The position numbers and the translations under genes are program-made. This document shows, in pieces, positions 14,901 through 22,200 of a stretch of 34,570 nucleotides of DNA. Position 1 is the first letter of the stretch. The number at the start of each line of letters is the position of its first letter. Below the pieces are notes generated by a model. It was not told the DNA's origin and made no database searches. It saw only the letters and a program-made list of their open reading frames with translations. The stretch is from the NCBI GenBank assembly GCA_017541805.1, contig JAFXYK010000028.1, positions 1 to 34,570 of the forward strand. The letters run 5' to 3'. This DNA is from Paludibacteraceae bacterium (GTDB lineage Bacteria > Bacteroidota > Bacteroidia > Bacteroidales > Paludibacteraceae).

Positions 14901-17222
14901 ATGAAAAAATTATTGCTCATAGACGCGTATGCGATGATATTTCGCGCATATTATGCCTTCATCCGCGCTCCGCGAATGAATAGCAAGGGAGAGAACACCT
15001 CGGCTATCTTCGGTTTTGCAGTGACGCTGGAGGATCTGATAAAGAAGATCAATCCGACGCATATCGGTGTGGCCTTTGACCCAGCAGGCGGCACTTTCCG
15101 CCATGAGGCATATGAGCAGTATAAAGCGCAGCGACCGGAGACACCCGAAGACATACGCAAAGCAGTGCCGGTGATCAAGCAGTTGCTTGAAGCGATGAAT
15201 ATCCCGGTGTTGGAAGTTGCCGGTTTTGAAGCGGATGATGTGATTGGTACGCTGGCTGTGCAAGGAGAGCAAGCCGGCTATGAGGTGTATATGGCAACGC
15301 CGGACAAGGACTATGGTCAATTGGTTTCCGACCATGTGTTTATGTACAGGCCGCGTCATACCGGAGGCTTTGAACTGATGGGACCGAAAGAAGTATGTGA
15401 GAAATACGGCCTTCAACGCAAGGAGCAAGTGATTGACTTGCTCGGGCTGATGGGTGATGCCAGTGATAACATCCCCGGATGCAAAGGAGTAGGAGAGAAA
15501 ACGGCAGTAGCCTTGTTGCAGCAATTCGGTTCGATAGACAACATGTTGGCGAACACTGACCAAATCAAAGGGGCGCTGCGTACCAAAGTGGAGAGTCAGG
15601 TAGAAGAGATTCGGTTCTCTCGTTTTTTGGCTACCATCCGTACCGACGTACCTATTGCCCTGGATGAGAGTCTGTTGGTAAAGAAAGAGCCGAACTACGA
15701 GAAACTCACAACGCTGTACCAAGCCTTGGAGTTCAACACCTTGCTTCGCAAACTGCCACAGAATACGCCGAATAATCCGATAGCACCGAGTACACCGAGT
15801 GCTCCGAAGAAAGCCAAACCGGCCGATCCTGCGCAGTTGGACTTGTTCGCGGAACCCGAAGAACAGACAGCGGATAGTCAGCCCGTAGTTACTTACGACA
15901 CCGTAGAAAATCGCCTTTGCCAATATCTGCTTAATCCGGAAGTAGCCTTCAATCCGTATAAAGAACCTGATTTCGCTGCGTTGAAGGCAGACGCGGACTT
16001 ATGGAACTTATATACCGAAGTGGAACTGCCTTTGGTTCCGGTACTGCGTGAGATGGAAGCAGCCGGCGTACGGATCGATGTGGGTAAACTGAATCAAGCA
16101 GAAGCGTCGCTGAAAGAGGAGCTGAATGAGTTGGAGCAGAAAATATATGCCTTAGCCGGTGAACCCTTTAATATCAATAGCCCGAAACAGGTAGGCGAAC
16201 TGTTGTTCGATAAACTGAAACTGGATGCGAAGGCGAAAAAATCCAAGAATGGTCAATACTCGACTTCCGAAGAAGTGTTGATGGCCATCAAGGATCGTCA
16301 TGAGATAGTAGGTGCTATATTGGACTATCGTGCACTCAGCAAACTGATTACCACGTATATCTCTGCGCTGCCTGGTTATATTGCCCAGGACGGCAAGATC
16401 CATACCACATATAATCAGACGGTGACGGCTACAGGCCGACTTTCCAGCAGTAACCCGAACCTTCAGAATCTGCCTATTCGATCTGAACGCGGGCGGTTTA
16501 TCCGTGAAGCCGTCATTCCGGACGCAGGATGTCTTTTCCTCAGTGCAGACTATAGTCAGATAGAGTTGCGTCTGATGGCACATTTCAGTCAAGATGAACA
16601 TATGTTAGCCGCTTTCCGTTCCGGGCAAGACATTCATGCTGCCACAGCCGCACGTATCTATGGCTTACCGATTGAGCAGATCAGCAAAGACCAACGCCGC
16701 AATGCCAAGACAGCTAATTTCGGTATTATTTATGGCATCTCCGCCTTCGGCTTGGCGCAGCAACTGGATTGCAGTCGTACGGAGGCGAAGCAACTGATCG
16801 ACGATTATTTCGCTGCTTTCCCGCGCGTGATCAGTTATATCGAGTCGCAGAAAGAGTTGGCACGGCAGCGTGGGTATGCAGAGACGCTTTTCGGTCGCAA
16901 ACGCTATCTGCCGGATATCAAATCCCAAAATGCCACAGTACGTTCCTTCGCGGAACGCAATGCTGTCAATGCTCCGATACAAGGAACGGCAGCGGATATC
17001 ATTAAGATGGCGATGGTTTCTATCCATCGGCGCTTGAAAGAAGAGCACTTGCAGGCACAAATGATTATGCAGGTACATGATGAACTGAACTTCAACGTGC
17101 CTGTCGCAGAAGTGGATCGCGTGCGAGAGATCGTGGTTTCGGAGATGCAGAATGCGGTACATTTGTCCATTCCTCTTATTGCCGAATGCGGAGTGGGGGA
17201 GAACTGGTTAGTAGCACATTAA
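14901..17222 (+). CDS. polA: DNA polymerase I, lacking most of the 3'-5' exonuclease domain
   Basis: PolA fills gaps in repair and removes RNA primers. The 773-residue protein has an intact 5'-3' flap nuclease (about 1-285: LLLIDAY, GFEADDVIG, GDASDNIPGCKGVGEKTA) and an intact family A polymerase (about 371-773: motif A LSADYSQIELR near 547-557, motif B RRNAKTANFGIIYG near 599-612, motif C VHDE near 725-728). Between them is only a Pro/Ala-rich linker (286-330) and about 40 residues (YDTVENRLCQYLLNPE...ADADLWNLY) that look like fragments of the proofreading domain. Bacteroidetes PolA is normally about 920-950 residues with a full 3'-5' exonuclease, so roughly 150-180 residues are gone, along with the DxE exo I motif. 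The frame is uninterrupted, so this is a domain loss, not a frameshift. Confidence 0.95.
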   Translation: MKKLLLIDAYAMIFRAYYAFIRAPRMNSKGENTSAIFGFAVTLEDLIKKINPTHIGVAFDPAGGTFRHEAYEQYKAQRPETPEDIRKAVPVIKQLLEAMNIPVLEVAGFEADDVIGTLAVQGEQAGYEVYMATPDKDYGQLVSDHVFMYRPRHTGGFELMGPKEVCEKYGLQRKEQVIDLLGLMGDASDNIPGCKGVGEKTAVALLQQFGSIDNMLANTDQIKGALRTKVESQVEEIRFSRFLATIRTDVPIALDESLLVKKEPNYEKLTTLYQALEFNTLLRKLPQNTPNNPIAPSTPSAPKKAKPADPAQLDLFAEPEEQTADSQPVVTYDTVENRLCQYLLNPEVAFNPYKEPDFAALKADADLWNLYTEVELPLVPVLREMEAAGVRIDVGKLNQAEASLKEELNELEQKIYALAGEPFNINSPKQVGELLFDKLKLDAKAKKSKNGQYSTSEEVLMAIKDRHEIVGAILDYRALSKLITTYISALPGYIAQDGKIHTTYNQTVTATGRLSSSNPNLQNLPIRSERGRFIREAVIPDAGCLFLSADYSQIELRLMAHFSQDEHMLAAFRSGQDIHAATAARIYGLPIEQISKDQRRNAKTANFGIIYGISAFGLAQQLDCSRTEAKQLIDDYFAAFPRVISYIESQKELARQRGYAETLFGRKRYLPDIKSQNATVRSFAERNAVNAPIQGTAADIIKMAMVSIHRRLKEEHLQAQMIMQVHDELNFNVPVAEVDRVREIVVSEMQNAVHLSIPLIAECGVGENWLVAH

Positions 17223-17225
17223 AGA

Positions 17226-17999
17226 ATGATGAATTTTCTTTTTGCAACAATCCTACTCCTTATTCGTGTGTTATGTATAGGGAATAGTTTTTCCTGGGAT
17301 GCTGTAGAACAGGAACTGGTGCCGCTATGCAATCAGAAAGATGTGCTGGTAGAGATTCATAACTTGTATTACGGAGGCTGTTCCCTACAGCAGCATGCGC
17401 AGTTCTTATTACAAGACACTGCGGCCTATTCGCATCGCGTATGCACGAACGCTACACCGCGTGTGGTGCAAGATACGATTAGTCTGAAGCAAGCCCTTCG
17501 CACCGGACAGTATGATTATATATCGTTCCAGCAGGCCAGTCATGACAGTGGTATACGAGATACATACGAACCTTGGCTGACGATGTTGATAGATACCGTG
17601 AAGGCATATCAACCGACTGCCCAACTCTGTTGGATGCAGACCTGGGCGTATAGCCAAGATGCCAAGCATCCGGATTATCCGCGGTATCATTGCAATCAGC
17701 AGGAGATGTTCGACAGTATTGTTGCTTGTACCCGGTATGTGCAAGCGAATCATCCATCGCTTATCCTTATTCCCTGCGGCACAGCGATCCAGAAAGCTCG
17801 TCAAACGAAATTAGGAGATACTATGTGCAGAGACGGGTATCATCTCAATTACACTTACGGGCGCTATACGGCAGCCTGTGTGTGGTATGAGATTATCACA
17901 GGAAAGGACGTGCGGAAGAATAAGTATAAGAATGCGGATATGAGTAAGCGTCAAGCTTGTATCACAAAAAAAGTCGCCCATAGGGCGACTCGCTTGTGA
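17226..17999 (+). CDS. DUF4886 SGNH/GDSL-like hydrolase family protein
   Basis: A 257-residue protein with an N-terminal hydrophobic stretch (MMNFLFATILLLIRVLCIG) that may be a signal or anchor. The SGNH-type blocks are visible: GNSFSWDA (about 18-25, nucleophile Ser in the block I position), a QQASHDSG segment (about 100-107), and DGYHLNYTYGRY (about 206-217) with the Asp/His pair. DUF4886 proteins are common in Bacteroidetes, but the substrate is unknown; an esterase acting on glycans is a family-based guess. It starts 3 nt after polA. The last dozen codons run through the tRNA terminator hairpin, and its TGA lies within the 3' end of the convergent tRNA-Arg gene, so its tail may not be ancestral. 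Confidence 0.78.
   Translation: MMNFLFATILLLIRVLCIGNSFSWDAVEQELVPLCNQKDVLVEIHNLYYGGCSLQQHAQFLLQDTAAYSHRVCTNATPRVVQDTISLKQALRTGQYDYISFQQASHDSGIRDTYEPWLTMLIDTVKAYQPTAQLCWMQTWAYSQDAKHPDYPRYHCNQQEMFDSIVACTRYVQANHPSLILIPCGTAIQKARQTKLGDTMCRDGYHLNYTYGRYTAACVWYEIITGKDVRKNKYKNADMSKRQACITKKVAHRATRL
17965..17990 (-). terminator. Rho-independent terminator of the tRNA operon
   Basis: On the minus strand an 8-bp perfect stem (AGTCGCCC / GGGCGACT, loop TAT) is followed by seven T residues. It lies 6 nt after the tRNA-Arg 3' end and wholly inside the coding sequence of the convergent DUF4886 gene. In the plus direction there is no T tract, so it should terminate only tRNA transcription. Confidence 0.85.
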
Positions 18000-18070
18000 T
18001 CCATGCAGGATTCAAACCTGCAACCCCCACATCCGTAGTGTGGTACTCTATTCAGTTGAGCTAATGGACC
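17997..18070 (-). tRNA. tRNA-Arg(ACG)
   Basis: A full cloverleaf folds on the minus strand: acceptor GGTCCAT / ATGGATC with discriminator A; D stem GCTC/GAGT; anticodon stem CCACA/TGTGG with loop CTACGGA (anticodon ACG, reading CGN Arg codons once A34 is edited to inosine); T stem GCAGG/CCTGC. CCA is not encoded (the next bases are CAA). The D-loop reads AACTGAATA, so G19 is replaced by A, and the T-loop reads TTTGAAT, so C56 is replaced by T; position 15/48 is A/T. It lies downstream of tRNA-Asp in the same transcript. Confidence 0.95.
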
Positions 18071-18086
18071 AACTTTTGAAAAGAAG

Positions 18087-18100
18087 AGGGCCGAAGCCCT
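18087..18100 (-). other. UUCG-tetraloop hairpin between the two tRNAs
   Basis: On the minus strand AGGGC-TTCG-GCCCT forms a 5-bp stem with the very stable C(UUCG)G tetraloop, followed by CTTCTTTTC. It begins with the last base of the encoded CCA of tRNA-Asp. It may be a weak attenuator or a processing and stability element for the tRNA-Asp 3' end. Confidence 0.6.
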
Positions 18101-18176
18101 GGCGGTGCGGACGAGACTCGAACTCGCGACCTACGGCGTGACAGGCCGGTATTCTAACCAACTGAACTACCGCACC
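18100..18176 (-). tRNA. tRNA-Asp(GTC)
   Basis: The cloverleaf folds on the minus strand: acceptor GGTGCGG/CCGCACC with discriminator G and an encoded CCA; D arm GTTC/GAAT; anticodon loop CTGTCAC (anticodon GTC); T arm GCGAG/CTCGT with canonical TTCGAGT loop. The first pair of the anticodon stem is a C27/U43 mismatch (stem CCGGC opposite GCCGT), where a C/G pair is expected. As a GUN-anticodon tRNA it is a queuosine target, and queA lies in this window. It is the first gene of the two-tRNA transcript. Confidence 0.96.
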
Positions 18177-18203
18177 AAGTAGTCTGCTTTTCAAAAGCGG
18201 GTG

Positions 18204-18235
18204 CAAAGGTACTGCTTTTTTTTGACATGACCAAA
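18204..18235 (-). promoter_or_regulatory. Promoter of the tRNA-Asp/tRNA-Arg operon
   Basis: On the minus strand: TTTG (18232-18235), exactly 20 nt, TACCTTTG (18204-18211), continuing as TTTGCA. The match to the Bacteroidetes consensus is perfect. The leader to the tRNA-Asp 5' end is about 24 nt and includes the small palindrome GCTTTTGAAAAGC. Confidence 0.82.
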
Positions 18236-18243
18236 TATTTTTG
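18236..18243 (+). promoter_or_regulatory. Candidate -7 box for dtd
   Basis: TATTTTTG followed by CA matches TAnnTTTG. It directly abuts the -33 box of the opposing tRNA promoter. No good TTTG is found 20 nt upstream (only CTGC at 18212-18215), so the call is tentative. The dtd ATG is 68 nt further on. Confidence 0.4.
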
Positions 18244-18311
18244 CAACTTTTTTTCAAAAAAGTGCATTTTCTTGAATATTGAATATAAAATTGAACTAAA
18301 AAGAGCCAAAT

Positions 18312-18761
18312 ATGCGAGTTGTAATACAACGTTGTGCGCGTGCAGAGGTGCGCATTGAAGGAGAAATAGCGGGAGCTATCGGGCGTGGATTTATGCTGCT
18401 GGTCGGCATCACAGACGGAGATACAAAGGCCGAAGCGGATCTGTTAGCGAAAAAAGTAGCGCAGATGCGGGTGTTCGAAGATGCGGAAGGTAAGATGAAC
18501 TTATCGCTTCATGATGTCGGAGGGGCAATCCTTTCTATATCGCAGTTTACGCTCTATGCGGATTGTAAGAAGGGGAACCGCCCTTCGTTCATCAAGGCAG
18601 CTCGACCGGAAACAGCTGCTCCGTTATATGATTATTTCAATGAAGTGTTGCGAACGCAATACGGATTACAGGTCGAGACGGGACGATTCGGCGCGGATAT
18701 GAAGGTAGACTTCATCAATGACGGACCCGTTACAATCCTGCTGGACACCGCAGAACTATAA
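18312..18761 (+). CDS. dtd: D-aminoacyl-tRNA deacylase
   Basis: Dtd hydrolyses D-amino acids (and Gly) mischarged onto tRNA, protecting translation. The 149-residue protein has both signature loops: [17 protein letters not shown] (residues 77-93) and the cross-subunit GPVTI (137-141) after [14 protein letters not shown]. The N-terminus [17 protein letters not shown] is standard, so the ATG is secure. It is transcribed divergently from tRNA-Asp and tRNA-Arg and convergently with the NadR-like kinase gene, from which it is separated by a two-way terminator. Confidence 0.97.
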   Translation: MRVVIQRCARAEVRIEGEIAGAIGRGFMLLVGITDGDTKAEADLLAKKVAQMRVFEDAEGKMNLSLHDVGGAILSISQFTLYADCKKGNRPSFIKAARPETAAPLYDYFNEVLRTQYGLQVETGRFGADMKVDFINDGPVTILLDTAEL

Positions 18762-18763
18762 AG

Positions 18764-18790
18764 AAACACACCGGCTCAGTCGGTGTGTTT
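18764..18790. terminator. Bidirectional terminator between dtd and the ruvA-sprA operon
   Basis: AAACACACCG (18764-18773) and CGGTGTGTTT (18781-18790) form a perfect 10-bp stem with a 7-nt loop; the A/T ends give a short T run on each strand. It begins 2 nt after the dtd stop, while the opposing kinase gene's stop codon lies in the loop, so its last three codons are part of the stem. Confidence 0.82.
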
Positions 18791-19246
18791 GATAATATAA
18801 TACGGGATGTCTAATGCTTGAATCTCTGCTTCGTATCGGTGGAAGAGTTCCATACGCATCTCATCGGATCCGTTATACCGTGCGCCGTCTTGTGTCCAAG
18901 GCAGATCAGGGTAGGTAAGCAAGTACACATCCATCGGATACTGTTTAATCGCTTGGTTGAACCATTCCGGCACTTGTCCGAACGCGTAGTCAAACCACAC
19001 TTTCGTTACAATCAGTTCCGTGTCAAAGAAAAGGATTTCGGAGGACGAGTGGCTCGCGGCATCCATTTCTTCTATCTGATGACGTGCCATCTCACACAAC
19101 TCATCGTAACTCACTTCCAGTGAGCCTTTCTTCTCCACATACTCACGCGCGTACTCCTGTATATAGGTGCCATTGTATCGCTTAGCCAGGTAGCGAGCCA
19201 GCGTACTTTTCCCCGAACTCTCCGGACCAATTATACCGATTCTCAT
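18776..19246 (-). CDS. NadR-like AAA_28 ATPase / nucleoside kinase-like protein
   Basis: A 156-residue P-loop protein resembling the C-terminal ribosylnicotinamide-kinase domain of NadR. Walker A is GPESSGKST (residues 7-15). The following YIQEYAREYVEKKG, MARHQIEEM, ILFFDTELIVTKVWFDYAFG and LLTYPDLPWTQDGARYN match the NadR kinase pattern, with the FFDT strand in the Walker B position. It has no DNA-binding or adenylyltransferase domain, so kinase or ATPase activity is likely, but nicotinamide riboside as substrate is only inferred. It starts inside the sprA stop (ATGA, 4-nt overlap), so it should be translated together with sprA. Confidence 0.85.
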   Translation of the reverse strand: MRIGIIGPESSGKSTLARYLAKRYNGTYIQEYAREYVEKKGSLEVSYDELCEMARHQIEEMDAASHSSSEILFFDTELIVTKVWFDYAFGQVPEWFNQAIKQYPMDVYLLTYPDLPWTQDGARYNGSDEMRMELFHRYEAEIQALDIPYYIIKHTD

Positions 19247-22200
19247 CGCGTAAGCATCAGTTTAATATTCAGACCTATATTATCTGCTTTGACCGGATAA
19301 GAGGATGAGATGAGCGGCGTAGTACCCTGATGGTCGTAGAAGAGTTGCAGATTGATCTTTTGACTCAGCACATAGTCCGCAGATATCTTAATCGCCAGCA
19401 CTTTGTTTCCGCTGGAAGCCTGTGTGATACCTTCTTCCACTTTGCGCAGCAACATCATCACATCCTTATACGACACATCTACCTGCAGTTTCAAGTCATT
19501 GCTTACTTTCTTCTGTCCGCCGTCTTTCTTCTTGGTGATGAAGTTGAGGTTCTTGATGGTATATCCGGCTCCGATGACGAATTCTTTGGTATGGCCTTCG
19601 GTCAGTTGTACGCTGGTCACATTGAGTGCCAAGTTACGCTGTTGACGATATTCGGCTTTCAGCGAAAGGCTGTTTTTCATTGTCATGTTCAATCCGATAA
19701 GCGGACTGAAGGCTTCGGTGATAGTCACATTGCTGATGTCGAAAGCCGAACTCGGGCTAGGTGCACCGGTTGTCACATCACGCACGAAACCAATCATCAT
19801 GTTATCGCCGTCAGCGCCGACCCAAGTGGAGTAGGAACCGAAGGAACCGATGGAGTACTTACAGGTGTATGCATGCGTCAGGGTGACGGATTTGAAATGG
19901 TCACGTATCCAAGGCAGTTTGCCTAATCCGTCATAAGTGACTGACCAGTTCGGTAAGATCCTCAAGATACCCAGGAACGGATTGAGACTGACGCGGTTCG
20001 CATCGCGACCGGTATAAGCCGACAGGAAGGCCGGAACAAGCACATCTGCGGAATTGTTACTTACTCTTCCGTGTTTGTTCGGGTCATACTTGGTGCCGAT
20101 CGGGATATCGCTCATGAAACCGCGACTTGGCAAGATGATACCGGTGTACTGATCTTGCACGCGTTGAGTCAGGATATCGCGGTTAGCGAGGAATTTGTCA
20201 TAGGCACTGTTGCTGAAGTTCTCCTCCTGCGTACCCACACGACTGAACATCGTTCCGATAGCTACCTGCGTGATGTTATACGAACCCGTCATGTTCTCTT
20301 GTAAGTCACCGTAGTTATAGATGATGGACGTGGAGCTTGCCATATACCGTTTACCACTCAGTTGTACCTTGAATCCCGGTAGCGGTTCGAGCGTCAACTT
20401 GATATCGAAATCCGACGTCTCTGCACGAGTAGCCGGTTGAACGATCGAGGTGTCTCCGGACAGCCATCCGTTGAGTTGGGCTTTTTTGATGTAGTTCTCT
20501 GGGAAGAAACCAAAAGCAAAATCATATCCCGGCGCAAACGAACCGTTCACTTTCTGTTGGCCCATGAAGCCGGCTTCCGGCATAAAGCCCGGAACGATGA
20601 GCGAACTCGACTCGCGGTAAGTCACCTGTAACCGGCGGACCATCGTTCCCAGATAGGCGAACATATCTGCAGCCACTTGTTTCGGCTCGCGTTGGTTCGG
20701 ATCTTTGGTCGTGACGGTGATGGTTGCCTTGGCGCAGTTGGTCTTCGGCGTGACACTGATCTTCGTGTTACCTACCGGTTTGAAACTGATAGGAACATTC
20801 TTACCTGTAGAGTCGGCGGCCGTGACAATCAGTTGTTCGCTATTGAGGCGGTGTGTGATCTCGATTGCCGCACCTTTGGTCATTTCCACCGTCTGCGTGT
20901 ATGTCTTGGGTTTGAATGTTCTGCCCCTTCCGGCGCGGCCCGTATAATGCTGCGTCATGGTTTTCCAATACTTGGATTTGCCATACCAGTTCTCGAAGTT
21001 GATACTACCGTCCACTTGCCATGTTCGCAGACTGCTGACGGTATTACCTCGATCCACACCAACCGTCGTGGAAGCCGTACGGTTCCAGTTGTAGGTGGCG
21101 TTATACGAAGCATTCGCCGTCAATGCATCCAATCCCGGAACACGATTAAGCGGCACGTTCCATGAAGCCGTGAACACCTGTTGGTATGTATACGGCGAAC
21201 CCCATTTCGCCAACGAACGCTGAATCGTATCTTTCCATGCTTCGTATTTGTCATGATTAAACTGTTCGTCAAAGTAGCGACCTTTCAGAATCTCCGGCGT
21301 ATATTTGCCTTCATCGATGATGGCATTCATCGCACTTTGGAAACTGAACTTCATGTTCTTCGTCAGGTCGAATTTGATATCTACATTACGATCCCATGTG
21401 AAGTCTTTGCTGAACGTCAGATCCATGGCTTCAGCAGACGAACCGGTCAGGTCGCGCATCTTCATATGACTGAACGTACGGTGCATATTGGTGTTGAACG
21501 ACCATGACTGCGGCAGATAGTAGATATTGAACTCTTTGAGCAGCTTGACCTTCGATACTTTCTCTACTTTCGCAAACGGTTCCCACGGTTTGGGATTAAA
21601 ATTATAGGAATATTGGAACGAACCCTTATGATCTGTAGTCAGATTCGTCTCCAACTCAGGCGAGTGCTCCGACTGCTTGTTGTAGGATGCGGAGATCGCG
21701 AAGTTCGCCGGGTCTACGAACAAATCCCGTTTTTTGGTATAGTGATGGTTCACTTTGATGTTACTTACACTGAACGAAGTGGACTCATGTACGGTGTTCG
21801 TCATCTGTTTGATGGAGTCCTTTTCTTGCTTGGTGTCGTATGTCGCTAAGGTCTCTTTGAGTTTGATATCGGTGTCCAACGGGTCATAATCAGGGCTCGT
21901 TGTCTCATTGCTATACGATACATAGAGCGGCATTTGGATCTTGGCTTTCTCCGGGAATAGACGTCCTCCTTCGAGCGCTGCACTGACACTCAACTGATAG
22001 AAATTATCCATGTTACGGTCCAGCACATTCGCTTCAATCGAACCGTATCCTGCCGTCTCTAACCGACCTGCTACGTTCACCTGAGCAATATCACTGATAG
22101 CCAGCGATGCATTCGCCATCGCTGCCACACCGCCTTGCTCATTGAACTGGCTCAGACGTAACTCGTTCACCCAGATCTCACCGCTTGCCTCGTGTTGGCC

